This document shows, in pieces, positions 39,401-51,658 of a stretch of 64,000 bases of DNA. The position numbers were made by a program, and so were the translations under genes. The notes beneath the pieces were generated by a model. The model was not told the origin of the DNA. It saw only the letters and a list, made by a program, of their open reading frames with translations, and made no database searches. The stretch covers positions 3,038,001 to 3,102,000 of the forward strand of contig NC_039494.1 in the NCBI RefSeq assembly GCF_003590095.1, given 5' to 3'. Each line of letters begins with the position of its first letter. The stretch's first letter is position 1. The stretch is from Trichoplusia ni. Lineage: Eukaryota > Arthropoda > Insecta > Lepidoptera > Noctuidae.

Positions 39401-41830
39401 TATTTCAGTAAATTTCAAGAATAGGTATAACCGATCGCATAACCATTGATTGACAATTTGGTAATGCTTTATCATTACGACCAAAGTCAATGACCGCATT
39501 AGTCTTAAGTACAAGAATCCCCGACATTCAATTTAGAACTGTCAAGAAAAGAACCAATATAATTAACATTAAATATTAACAATTACAGTTATAAGTTTAA
39601 TAACAGATAAGTGTAATCCGTTTGACCCACAATGACATTGTTTGAACTTCTTATCGCAGTAGTAATATTGTTTATTATACTGTCTTGTTTATGGGTATTT
39701 TTTCTAGGAAAATTATTCAATCACACACACACAACAGAGTTTAGAGACGGTATTAAAGAGATAGGCACCCCGTAAATGTTCATCTAGATCGCGATCCGTG
39801 ATCGTAATCCATATTTAGTACGCTTACACGTACAGAAACGACTTGCGACTACCATAAGGTCGGGTTTGCCGGTGGCTGGGAGAGCACCCTGTCACCTAAT
39901 CAGTCAACAGACTAAGAAAGACGTCCAGCGCGTCCGTTTTTATGAGAAACGAAGATTTAGGTACGTCTATCCTTCGAGAAGCCCAACAGAATAAAAGTCA
40001 GCCAGAGTCCTGCAGTGCACACGCGAGCGATCCTGTGGCTGTAGCTCAGGTAGTTGAAGGGAAGGAGGTAGGGATTTTAGTCGGAGGGAGTCCGCGGTAC
40101 GCTGAGTCCTCGGCGAGGGTTGAAGGAATTAACCTTATATTTAACCCAAAACAAAATGTAAACGTACGGATAAAGTGTTGCCTGACGGTCAATCTATTCG
40201 TGTTGATGCACGATCATGGAATGTGATCGCGGATCACAATCAACATTAAGCGTGAACGAAACGCCTAAGAACTTTGAATGTTTAGCGACTATATTAGTTA
40301 TATTCTGTATCGAAGTTCTTAGTTCAGGGGCGTATCACGGGCTTTTGAGAGGAAAACACTTTTGGTAGAGAAACGTCGAAATTTATTACGTAATGTGGCG
40401 TTTTGCTTTTAAACTGCAAGTTAGGCCCTAGGTTCTTTGGTCAATTAGCCATGCTAACTATGACGACATCCGTAAGTCATGATCAAACCTATCAAGAAGG
40501 CGTATTCTTGTAGATGAGATGTGCGGACAGCCAGCAATAGAAGTGCCAGTTATATTCATTGACGGGTAGAAATTGGTGATTCGTTTCTTTTAACTATTAA
40601 GCTATCAAACCTCTTTTGGTATTAAATAGCGGAATAGCAACAATGCATCACCATCCCACGTGTCTATGTAAGTATATATAGTAATACCCATTTGTCGTGT
40701 GTGTGACTGAAGTTATAAACCAGCAGTAAAAAAAATAATAATGAGTGTCAGAGTCTGGCCCATGAAAAGGTTTCATGATATGTTCAAAATAAAATGAATA
40801 TAGAGTTGGTTCCAAAGTCAATAAATGTACAACATGCAGATAAAAATATAGGCGTAGGGGTTATATAACAGTTGATAACAAAAAGAAAGGAGTTAATGTC
40901 GAAATGGTGAACTACGGCTAAAATGCCTATATTAATTATTTTCCATCCTAATTGGACGATAAGAAGAAAAACACACATTTAGCTAACCTCAAATGACTAG
41001 GAAACTATAGATACAACAAAAACAATGTCCACACATACAAAGTACAGTACAGTTCAGTTTTAATTTAGCCCTAAATCGCACTTTTCGTCACATGTACATG
41101 TCCTCACAAGCAATAACAAGTACACAAGTCCCAGTTGTTTCCACACAGTGACCACGAGCGGTGTTCGACATAAAAACGTCTCTCTTAATACGAAAACGGC
41201 TATTGTCATGATAAGGACACCTGCAAACTGAGGCGTAACGGATGTTACAATGATTTCTATTTAAATACAAATATTTAGTTATTCATTAAAAGATAATTGC
41301 AATTTTAGAAAAGAGATTACTAGACTTAATATACTAAAAAGACACAACGGATTATTTAAGCGTTTTTGACTCAGACACAACACAGCTGAAGAAAAAACAC
41401 AAATATTTCAACATAAATTCCATCCAGACAGGACTAGAAGTCACGGGTCTTATTCCAGCGTTTGTCTGATTCACGCATGCTTGTCCTGAGCCTAGGTGGC
41501 TCTATTTGATTTAAATGTTTGCAAAACACGTGGCGACACTTTTTTTAAAGTTAGTTACAACATTTTAGACTACTTGAACATTAAAATAAAAAAAATATAT
41601 TACTTAAATGACCCAGGTGTGAATATCAAACTTCACAGCATAGCGGTGCTCATAAAATGCGTTCCTATCACAAAAAATAATTACAGAAAAAAAAGATAAA
41701 CAACATTATATCTTGCATCAGCACACCCCCAAACATTAGGCGGCGGTCAGAGTTAATTAATCATCAAAATAAGTTAAATAAAACTCCAATAACTTTCTAT
41801 TACAATAGGTTTCCAATAGTGATAACTTAT
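36458..41830. other. Repeat-rich intergenic interval
   Basis: Apart from the SINE at 37050-37275 it holds RTE-like fragments at 36845-36930 (catagctcccgaacggatta), 38255-38340 (agtagttcctgagatacgcg) and 38505-38560 (ctagctgttgctcgcggctg). It also holds a GATC-rich segment bounded by similar words at 39785-39835 and 40220-40260. Two short open frames (39942-40226 plus; 41220-41088 minus) could not be tied to a gene. Confidence 0.45.
37050..37275 (+). mobile_element. tRNA-derived SINE, same family, poly(A) tail
   Basis: It starts GACGACCTCCGTGGTCGAGT, has a Pol III A-box and B-box (GGGTTCGATCCCC), a body shared with the copy at 8545-8781 (tttctacattgtctcgggtctgggtgtttg) and an A-run at the end. 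Few differences separate the copies, so the family looks young. Confidence 0.9.
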
Positions 41831-41971
41831 GGCCCATTTAGACGATGCGAGAAATATCGTGCAAGTTGTAATACATTGCTGGCGACCATACACAGCGCTT
41901 GATACCCGAGCTACGCGACTGCGCAATGTATGGCAAATTCTATGGTATTCCTTGCATCGTCTAAATGGGCC
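41831..41971. mobile_element. MITE with 18-bp perfect terminal inverted repeats
   Basis: GGCCCATTTAGACGATGC (41831-41848) is exactly inverted at 41954-41971, enclosing a 141-bp non-coding element. Outside the perfect part, TTA on the left and TAA on the right continue the inversion. No unambiguous target-site duplication is seen, so the superfamily is open. The right end is 64 bp upstream of the TATA box of DUF1397 gene 1. Confidence 0.85.
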
Positions 41972-42034
41972 CTAACTCGCAAGCGTCGATAACGTTCGTC
42001 CCGCACCAGTGTGCAGACGTCCTAACAGCGATCG

Positions 42035-42069
42035 TATAAAACGTGTCATAAGTTTTCCTGAGCTTCAGT
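42035..42069 (+). promoter_or_regulatory. TATA box and initiator of DUF1397 gene 1
   Basis: TATAAAA lies at 42035-42041 and an arthropod initiator TCAGT at 42065-42069, 30 bp downstream, the canonical spacing. This predicts transcription starting near 42066 and a 5' UTR of about 58 nt before the ATG at 42125. A focused TATA/Inr promoter suits a highly expressed, regulated secretory gene. Confidence 0.75.
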
Positions 42070-42124
42070 TGACGCTTGAATTTGGTGCAGTAATCACCTC
42101 CATAGTATTACGCAGTGCTACAAT

Positions 42125-45100
42125 ATGTTGCTGAAAACTTTAGTTTTTTCTTTATTGGCTGTCGGTAAGTTGTAGTTTATGTTATTTTTATATTTAGTGA
42201 AAATTTATTAAATACTTTTTTATTGAAGGGGAGGGTTTTGAATAGTTATTTTTTATGGTAGGTACTAATTACCTATATTTAGAAAAAATATTTTATGTTT
42301 GAATTTGTTATATTTTTCTCTAAATAATAAGCTATCTTAATACATTGTAATACTCGTACTTAGGTGAAAAATTGCAAAATTCATATTAAACCTAACTTTA
42401 TTTATCAAATATCTATAAAGGGAAGTTTAATAAAAAAATGCAACTTTCATTGGGTTTATATAGAATTTTATTTTTATTATTAGTGAAAAGCTTTGCCAGA
42501 ACCCAAAGAATAAAATTAAAAAGTATCTATCACTTTTGCAATTAACGCTACTTTCGATTCTTCGAACGCTTTATCTAAAACTACGAGTTTGTTTGATAAC
42601 CTCTGCAGCAGAATAATAAGATTATATTTGTCTTGAAAAAGTAGCTTTTAAACTTGCAAACATAAGTATATTATAACAATAGATTACATACTCGCAGCTT
42701 TGAAGGAGAACTCAATATAGTTGGGAAGGTTAGGCAAAAGAGGAATCGCAGTCAACACATTTAGGTAAACGGTTTTGTCGGGCAGATATATGATTTCTTG
42801 GGTATATTATGTTGCTAAGAAAGACTTTAGATTTGAAAAAAAAAAACATCTACATGCGTGAACGTTTATCGAACACTCCACAGCGGTTCATGTGCGGCTG
42901 TCTTACAAGACAGTATTCATAAACGTCACTTTCCTCTAAGTTTCCCCAAGTATAGTTTCTACTTGACAGTCCAGGTATATCAAATGTGGAATTTTGATAG
43001 GAATAATTAGATTGTAAAATAAGTAAAATGTTATATGTTTATACAGAGTATTTGTCGAAGATACTGCACCGAGTTTGTATCAAATCTCACAAGGGTGCAG
43101 CTTAAATTAATGAAAAGTATTGTGTTTTACAATCACGTTGACTAATCTTTAGAGCATTTCTTGTACAGTCTTCAATCAACTTAAAAAAGAAGCTTCTCAA
43201 GTCGCCCTGTTTTTGCAGTAAAACTTCACGTTTCTTAATTTCATTTTTCTATGAGTGAACTTATAGCTATGTTTATGTAACACTGATGTTCAGTGTTGAT
43301 GTATCATATGATGTCAATAGTTACATTGCTTATGAAGGTGCACTGTTTATTTTGTTAAACCTTTGTTGATTGTTTGTCCGACAAATAGTTTTATAATTGC
43401 TCCGCGGGATGACACTCTATATCTTGGACAAATTTGTTTTTGATATTGAAATAGTTTGACGAGTAATTTATATTTATACCTGAAAATGTGCATAATATAA
43501 ACATATGTTATACATATTCCACCATCTCATTAAGCAACACATATGTAGTTGTAAATCGATGTTCTAAATGTCATAAACTTCACTTTCCACATTGATCCAA
43601 ACTCCTATTTATAGGCTGCTTTATCCCTCAAAAGGCGTTAAAAATAGCATAAATAACAATTGACGGTCAAGATATACTTATAGATAAGTATTGTTCAAAC
43701 GAGGAAAGCATTTGAATATCAGAATCTGTAGACACAACTAATTAAAACATTGTAAGTTCCATGGCATCGGCTAATTACTGACAGTTACGTAAATAATTAT
43801 ATTACGCTCGAGGTCTGTTTTCTCGTATTTCTTTGTTGTCCGTATACAAAGGAAAACAGCGATCTTCTTTAGCGAACTACTTACTACGATAACATAGATT
43901 AGATTCCATGCCATAATGACAGTTGCGTTTTTGTAACAGTTTTGCTAAAGAATAGAACCTTATTTGTCAAAGAAGCTAATATAAAAAAATATTTATATAG
44001 AGTGTTTTCGCTTTGGAATGAAAATTCTTTAAAAAACAATTCAAACTTATCTAAACTCATTTTTTGGAAACTGATTAGGTTAGTCTAAGCCACCCAAAAG
44101 CGTAACATTTTTTTGCGTCTTTAATTTATTTTATATTGTTTTCGTAGTGTTGTCAATTATCACCTTAATTAAATCTGAGGAATTCTTCACCTCGTTATAT
44201 TTAGTTAAACCAAAATTTTCAATTGAAATTAGTTTTAGTTTATTACGGTACAAACTTAGCCCATCCCAGTACACACGTACTTACACACCGGCAAAGAGAA
44301 CTCTGTCATAATGTCTATATAAGTAGTTAATGTGGGTAAAGACACCGGCAGTAAACGTCGCTCGTTAAAAAATTAGCCCACTCAGTATCAACAAGTGCAA
44401 TTCCCGGAAAGCGACAATAAATTTTACAATGGACGTCTTTACTGCTTGATTGGACGCCCTTCCGTCCTCTTATCTAATATAAGGCCTTTGAACTTTTACG
44501 ATTGTATTTCTATACACATACTGTACATATATTAGACGTGGTATTCACAAACGTCAGTTTAGAAGTCGTACTTATATGGTATGCTGTCAGTAAAATGTAG
44601 AAAGAAAAATACACGTCTTAGAATGCCTTATATATATCCATTGAGCCTGTTGCCATTACATAGAGCCTTTCAAATGCGAGTCCGATTGAAGGTTTCGTAC
44701 AAATAAGCTAAACAAAATATAGGTATCTGCAACAAAGCTGGTTCATCCATAAATTTTATGACCGAAAAACTGCTTGAAATTCATGCTATTTTTGTCTCTG
44801 AGAATATGGCAACTGTCTAGCAGAGAGACAGGCTGCTGAAGAACGGACGGAAAGACATCGGAGTACTTTTGCTATGGGACCCTAAAAACATCATAAGGAG
44901 TATCTAAATACGTTCAATACAAAATTCTAAACTGATCAAAATCAGTGATACCTAGCAGCGTAGGGCCCAAATTATAGCGAAAGAAGTTTTCTTAAGTTTT
45001 CTTAAATAAAGTTAAAAGGGTTATTTCCAATGCACGACGGTATTTAAAATTGATCGAACTTCACCTAAATTCGTGTATAAACAAGTTCTAATCACGCAAA

Positions 45101-48100
45101 CTATTTAGGTAATGTACCTAATAATACAACGGTCATAACATAGTTTAACGCGAACAACAACAAATATTTTTGACGGTTCTCGGATTTTAATTATGTTATT
45201 ACAATGTCAACTAGTAAACAACAATATTAATAAATGAATTGGCATTTTGTAAACACGTCTGATTGCCGGCTGTTTTAAACAAACATGTGACTATCAGTCA
45301 AGGGGAAAGGGTATCGAAATGCGGTAAGATTGTTTCAAACAAAACAATTGCTGTGTGCAGGTGATTAAGTTACTTTGTAGATATTATGTATTTTTAATTT
45401 GGGATATTATTATCGTTTTAAGTTAATAAGCTGCGTGAGTAGACTCATTTATGTTGGTATGAAATCATGTTTCAGATTGCGCTTTCTAGATACTACAACC
45501 TAATGTTGTTTAAAACTTAATAATTTATCACAAACACTTTTGACAGTTAAGTGTCGTAAGTAATTTCGAACTTTAATTTACCATGATCATATAAACCAAA
45601 CAAGATTTACTGATATGCCTTTAAGAACATCATTCGTATGCTCGACTACATTACTAACTTTAAGAGTTGAAGAACTATAGCAGTAGTGTAAGGGAGAGGG
45701 CGCTACAGTGCACGTATCGGCGTCTCACTCCAACGTAATGGCCCCTGTTGTAAGAGCTGTCGTAGTAAGCGCACTGGGCACTCAACTCGCCGCCCCCTAT
45801 TTCCTGCCAGTTCGCTCCGACTCATTTACCAATTTACTCGATCAAGACTATCCTTTGAACTCGGATCGCGACAGCTTGACCGCTCCGTAGTTCTAAATAC
45901 GGAGACATTTTGCGATGCATTTCGAGCCCTGCCCCCTTACGCGTCAATTGAAAACAAATGTATGGAAATGACTGGTTTTTTTCGCGTTAATACAAATTGA
46001 CATTGAATTAACAAATGTACCTCACCTGTCGTAAAAGGAATGTTATTCTTGTGTCGAACGTAACGAGTCCAAAACTCTAATAGCATGGGTGATGGGACAT
46101 TTAGAGTTATCCAATCCTACAAGTTAAAATTATCTAGGCCATGAATTATCTACTATCTGCAATAGATAGTAACTTATTATATGAAATTTGGGGGAAAAAA
46201 TGTATGGTGTTTCCGTATTTCAGTTATCTCAAGAAATTGAAAATGTGACATATAAGTAACTTATACTTACCTATGGTTTGTTTACAGCGGTCTTGGCCGA
46301 TGACGACAAGCTTCAGATCCTGAGAAACTACGTCCGGACTCAGTGCGCGAATAACAACGCTGAGGACAAATATGAATCTATCGAGGCAAGTCAATTTGAT
46401 TTGCACTTTTATTTAGGGCAGATTAATATACTGACTTGCCTGTCAGTTTCGCCTTCTTTGATGTCAGCTACGTCTATAACAAAGTTTAACATAATGTACA
46501 GTCAGGCTCTTACTGACTAAACCTGAACCGCCCGGGCAACGTCTCCCGTATTTGGTCAGTGCGTGGCGTCACGCATCGACCGCGGTGCAAAAACTTGCCT
46601 ACGAATAGAGTAACGGCTTCCGGTTGCTTCGGTGCGACAGCTTACGACCCTATGTATCTATAGTTCCGGCAAGAGCTAACGCTAAAATTAAGACATAAAA
46701 CATTGATATTGATATTATTTTTTACCTTCCAGGCTGCGGGAAAGACTTTTGTTGAATGTGTCAAGTCCATCATCGATATCCCCACCATACAACGAGAGAT
46801 CGAGGAGGCGAAGCCGAATGGAGCTCTCGACGAAGTCTTCAAGAAGTAAGACCAATTACTTTATAAAGGATTTGAAAAAGGAGATTTCATTCCGCCAATG
46901 CTTTCCCTTTATAGTTTTCCTGCGTGAGGCAATTGAGGAAAAAAAACATACGAATCCGAACCTAAGGCAACTGGCTAAACGCACCAGTGGGTTCAAAAAT
47001 GAAACTACAATGGTCGCTGAGCGGGAGTTTACATTTGTACATTTGTTGCCGAGTCCAACTATTTGTCACATCTTTTACGGCAACGTAAGCGAAAAGTCAA
47101 GGATTATATCATGATCAATTTCTGTAGCCTGATCAGACTGCAGTAAATTTTGCCGCCGACTTTAAAGTTTAGTTGAGACAACTGTAATAGTGGTCTATTA
47201 TACTACTTTTAAGAAAAATATAGATTATCCAGTCGAAAGCATCAATCACTAAGTTTCATTTCTATTTGTTTAAAACATGTTATTTTTTCAGGTACTGCGC
47301 TAAATCTCCTCAGCTGAAGGGCTGTATTCACACACTCCTCACAGCCGTCCAGCCCTGTGTCGACAGCGCCGCGCAAAACCAGATGCTCTCCGCACAGAAC
47401 AGCACTGACCAGCTCATCGACTTTGTCTGCTACAAGGACGGAGACAGAATCGCCCGTAAGTGTTAAAGACAACCAATATATAACCAGTCAAGTGGACAAT
47501 CGGACTTGCGACACTCAGCATTCCGTATGAATGTGTTTAAAACAAAAGGGATTTTATTTTGTCCACCTTCAAAAAAATAACTATATAAAATCTATTTTTT
47601 CTATTACTTGGGCTGTTGTGGTTCTCAATTGTTGTATAAAGTTACTTAACATTGTTTACGAAATTTGTCAAAAAAAAAATGAAAGTACTTACACACTATA
47701 CAAATAAATATATCCTACTACAAATATGACACCCATTGATATAAGTTTTTGGTCAAAATCATTGTTCACCATAGTACCTATTGATAAAGCGACAGTTTAC
47801 TATGTATACCTACCACTTATCATTTTATTTCTGTTCTCTAGTATTCATTGCCGAGGAAGGACCTCAGTGTTTCCAGAGCAAGGCTGAAGAGATCAGGACT
47901 TGTCTCACCACAGCTAAGAGTTCATTCTCTGACTTGGAATCCGTCAAGAAACTCAGTTTAGCTGTAAGTACTTCATGATCATTTTAGACTGAACACAATT
48001 TTTGAACAGCGGACTTACCCCGCTAAACATTGAATTAATATAATAGCAATAATTGTGGAAGAGACGCCGATCTTTACCCACCTTCTTATATGCTGTCACA

Positions 48101-48427
48101 CTTTCACAATTGCAATAAAGAAATATAATTTAAGACGTGGTTGTAGGTCCAACGAAATGCGTCTTTGTAATAAGACCATTATTCCTTTGATTCCTGACCC
48201 CAAAAGGAACATAAAGCAATTATATCAAGTATCCTTATACTATTTGACCACTGTTCTATGTACTCCATTCTTTTTTTCAGCAAAAATGCGCCAAATACGA
48301 CGAGCTATCGTCTTGTATAGTCACTAAACTGGAAGGCTGTGACACCCCCACTCCCGGCAACATGGCAGAGTCCCTGTTCAGATACGTCCGTAAAGGATCA
48401 TTCTGCAACGCTGACGCGAAAGCATAA
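42125..48427 (+). CDS. P27K: 27 kDa haemolymph glycoprotein (DUF1397 family), secreted
   Basis: Six exons: 42125-42164, 46288-46385, 46733-46845, 47292-47455, 47842-47963 and 48281-48427. Phases are consistent and the product is 227 aa. Residues 1-17 form a signal peptide (MLLKTLVFSLLAVAVLA, then DDDK). The mature part has 12 cysteines (33, 55, 86, 95, 106, 130, 148, 159, 182, 191, 199, 221), enough for six disulfides, and one N-glycosylation sequon at N120-S-T. The block FVCYKDGDRIALFIAEEGPQ and the tail AESLFRYVRKGSFC are typical of the lepidopteran 27 kDa haemolymph protein (P27K) family, usually about 220-235 aa. The protein should be secreted into haemolymph; its molecular function is not established. 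Intron 1 is 4.1 kb. Intron 2 has a GC donor (GAG|gcaagt at 46386). A paralog lies tail-to-tail at 51.6-55.2 kb. Confidence 0.92.
42165..46287 (+). other. Intron 1 of DUF1397 gene 1 (4.1 kb)
   Basis: This AT-rich intron runs from gtaagt to tttacag. I see no coding exon in it. A 67-bp segment at 45691-45757 is shared with 34341-34408 in the FAM13 3' region, so it is a dispersed repeat. The rest is unremarkable. Confidence 0.7.
45691..45757 (+). repeat. 68-bp dispersed repeat, copy 2
   Basis: It lies inside intron 1 of DUF1397 gene 1 and matches 34341-34408 in order and spacing. Confidence 0.6.
46386..46732 (+). other. GC-AG intron 2 of DUF1397 gene 1
   Basis: Exon 2 ends TATCGAG and the intron begins GCAAGT rather than GT; the acceptor is ttccag. 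The nearest GT donor (three bases further, gcaa|gtcaat) would put the next exon in a frame that meets TGA after a few codons. The GC donor joins in phase 0 and gives the DUF1397 sequence. GCAAGT is the expected strong consensus for rare GC-AG introns. Confidence 0.8.
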
Positions 48428-51400
48428 AACTGGTTAGTAAATAGCAATTTCTTCGTATACAATTATCAACACTTATTATGGGACAGCTGTGACAACTTAT
48501 TATGGGAGCGTAGACTGTTTCGTAACGTAACACGTTACGGCGCCACTTCATCTGGCATCCCTTTTTCTCTTTCACACGGCAGCAGTAAGCTCGTTTGAAC
48601 AGACAGCGCTAGTCGTATTAAAGACATTTGTCTGTGCTTTTCCATTCAATTTGGATCAGCTGTTTAAGTGATCATTTCTGCCGAGCATCCCAATATGCAC
48701 AGCTTTTATTAATTCTCATGCCAAGTCGTACCGGCTTATTACGTCATTAGGTTATTGGAATTTTAAATAATTAAAAACAACACATAAACTAACATGATCG
48801 TAATGTGCATAAATTATCCATTGTGTACTGAGAGATTTTATAGTTTTAAAACTAATCAAATGCCTGTTTTGTTACAGAACTGATTCAAGCCGCCGATAGT
48901 ACGAACAATTGGATGTGATCATTTATGTGCCAATAATAATTAAATTATATAGAAACGTGCAAAAACTGTAACTTTAAATATACAAACATAAAACTTCTTT
49001 GTTTTTTACTTTGATAAAATCCTTATTATTAATATTACTCGATTCATAAATGCTAGCCTTTGTCAAGGATAGTCACACGATCCAACCCAGTTGACCTTTT
49101 GTCTAAATAATTGAGTTATTTTCGACGAATTGCTAGTCTGGCATTAAAAAATGCATGTAGTAGATGTGGGTTTAACTCGGTATAAAGAATAGGAAATTAC
49201 ATTAGCTTCCCTTTTTTAAATGTATTAAAAGTCAGAAATCAAATACTGTTCTTTTCTTTTAAAAACGACTACCGCAGTAAGTAATGTATTCCTTTCACAA
49301 ACATTCAAGTCACAAGCACGAAGACACCCAGGTCCATGACAATCTGTATCACAAAAATGCTTGCCCCACTCGGAGATTGAACCTGCGACACGTCACGCTC
49401 AGTAGGTTTGGCATGCTGATCTATGCCAGTCAGCTATCCGTACGGTAAGATGTGATGACATAAAAGTTCTTTTTGCCGTAATTAACATTTCTTTTGAACA
49501 AGACAATGACTTTGTCAATTTTATTTAATACTACTCTATAAGTGACAAGCGTTTAGATTAATATAGCTAGACTGTGTCATTCAAGCAAGCGCAACTGTAA
49601 GCAAAGGTTGGTTTCAAATAAAAATCATCACAATAATCTTTCATGATTTATTTGCAAATATTGTAAAATGGTTATAAACCACATAGCAGCACATATAAAT
49701 CACTATTCACTACCGGACATCGAAACTACGTAATTATATGGCATGGCGTTCTACAATACTATTGATATTTATACAAGCTCTTGTGTTTGTCTAGAGATTA
49801 ACTCTTTATCTTCTATTAGTTTTAATAAATTATCATTAATGTCTCTTGCGTATTTGTCGTTAACTGTCCACAGTAATGAGTACACATATTTAGTGTTTGT
49901 TCCTTATTTCGTACACAGTAAGGTTAAATTTATGAAAGCAAAAAATCGAAGGTAGTTTTATAAATTAAAGCGAAAGTCGAAAGGCTCATATTCCCTTGAT
50001 ATAAGCGCGAAGTAGAGGGTGTTTTTCAATACTATCTTTTAGAACATCGCTTCAAAGCCCTTGAAAGAATTTGACCTTCATAGAAGAAAAACAAAAAGAA
50101 ATCTTTTACAGTGAACAGTTAACAAAAAAGTAATGATATCTGAATTGTGTTTCTTCAAAACCATAGTGTGTTTAACACCAACCCCCACCGAACTCGACTT
50201 AAATCTAACAAATTACTACAATGGACAAAAGCTTATCTAGTTTTCAAGCAAGACTAAATCGTTCTCCTGCTATTATCGACTTTAAATCTAAGGACATAGA
50301 GTTCAAATTACAGTGTTGCCGGTACGGTATTCGTTTCGAGAATAAAATCACTTCCAGGACGGCTATAGAATGTAAGCAAAATCTCTTTTATGCACTAAAT
50401 TGAAATTCGTTGCTCTCATATTGATATTTGATACCATTTTCGGATATGGCAACACTATTATTAAGCTAAGCATTCACATTTTAGAATTGGCCACACTTTT
50501 TTGGCAATTTATTATGAAATGTATAAGATATGTACTCTTTCGCGATATTTGTTCAAAATATATCACTATAAAATCTAAAATTAAGCCCTGGTTATATGAT
50601 TTATACTTAAATATTGTATGAGTACAATAGTACCAAGTTTAAGCGACCACAATCTTTCCATTTATAAAAATAAATTTACTTAAAGGAACATAATATAATA
50701 TACCTAAATAATGTAAATATAATTTTATAAAAATATTAAAAACGTTTTTCTTAACGACAATATAGGGAAAATTACTCAAAATGCTTTTTTAAATAAACAT
50801 ATGTTAGTTACATTATAGGCTTGTATTAAAAGGGGTTTTAAAACACTATTATACTATTTTTGATAAGACTAGGCTAAGAGGCCTTTGTCAAGTAATAATA
50901 TTAGATGTTAAAGTCATCAGATTTTACTTTATTGAAACAAAAATTTTGGAATGTAGTTAATGATGACCAACACCTTTGACAACTCACTTTGATCGAATTT
51001 TTAATGTCATGTTGTGTTTCATATAAAAAGTTGTGTAACAAGATTTTGTGGTTTTATTGATCTGATATTTAGGCAGATTCAAAGTGTTTTTTTAACTTAG
51101 AAAATTGTATTGAAAGGTGCATTGACATATAGTGTCACTAATTTATTATATTTTATATTTCCATATTTTTTGATCTTTTAGTATGCTCGGAAAAACTAAA
51201 TCCACATTTAATGTTTATTTACCCGTATGGGAAGACCTTTCAATATATAATAAAAGTTTTACAATAACAAGCAATAAACAGACGTATAAAATGTATAATA
51301 ATTATCATATTTCAGCTAAGTCAATCTTACAACAAAATAGACAAATGAGCATAAAAATATATGACTTATAAGACATTAAAAATCAATAAAAATACCTCTT

Positions 51401-51565
51401 AATTTAGAAATATATATATAAAAACCTATTTTTTTAATCCTGGCAATGCATTAAATTTGTCATAGATGGCAGCACCAGTTATAGATTGCATTATACCTGT
51501 ACTCTCATGTAATCTTTCGCGATGCGTTCATTAAAATTAAAACTGCGTTTACTTAATTAGGGTAA
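48428..51565. other. Interval between the convergent DUF1397 genes
   Basis: No coding exon was seen. A possible 3' UTR intron of gene 1 runs from gttagt (about 48432) to ttacag (about 48877), before a short tail near 48880-48970. A SINE-like fragment lies at 49295-49440. The rest is very AT-rich, and the short ORFs are chance. Confidence 0.5.
49295..49440 (-). mobile_element. Decayed SINE fragment
   Basis: It contains cattcaagtcacaagcacga, cacccaggtccatgac and a mutated B-box region (ggagattgaacctgcg). It is the same subfamily as 19960-20070, which also carries cacgtcacgctca-like sequence. Confidence 0.6.
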
Positions 51566-51658
51566 TTAGGCGAGTATTGCAGCTAGGAAGGCTGTGATTA
51601 GTGTCGCCGATGTGATGGTCAGACCGTTAGCTGCACCCGTTGCTGGCTTTGCCTCCTC
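51566..51658 (-). CDS. Terminal exon encoding predicted GPI-attachment signal
   Basis: This 93-nt exon has acceptor tttacag and stop TAA. It encodes 30 residues: EEAKPATGAANG followed by TITSATLITAFLAAILA. A small-residue candidate omega site precedes about 17 hydrophobic or small residues that run to the very end of the protein. Gene 1 has no counterpart; it stops shortly after the last family cysteine. A C-terminal transmembrane anchor is the alternative, but no cytosolic charged tail is present. Confidence 0.7.
   Translation of the reverse strand, partial: EEAKPATGAANGLTITSATLITAFLAAILA

Noticed and set aside
41088..41220. Minus-strand exon with KR site and a C..TTGTCVLVIAC pattern, like a clip domain
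   Set aside because: It is too short, lacks the rest of a clip domain, and runs straight into a stop; no donor or protease domain could be linked.
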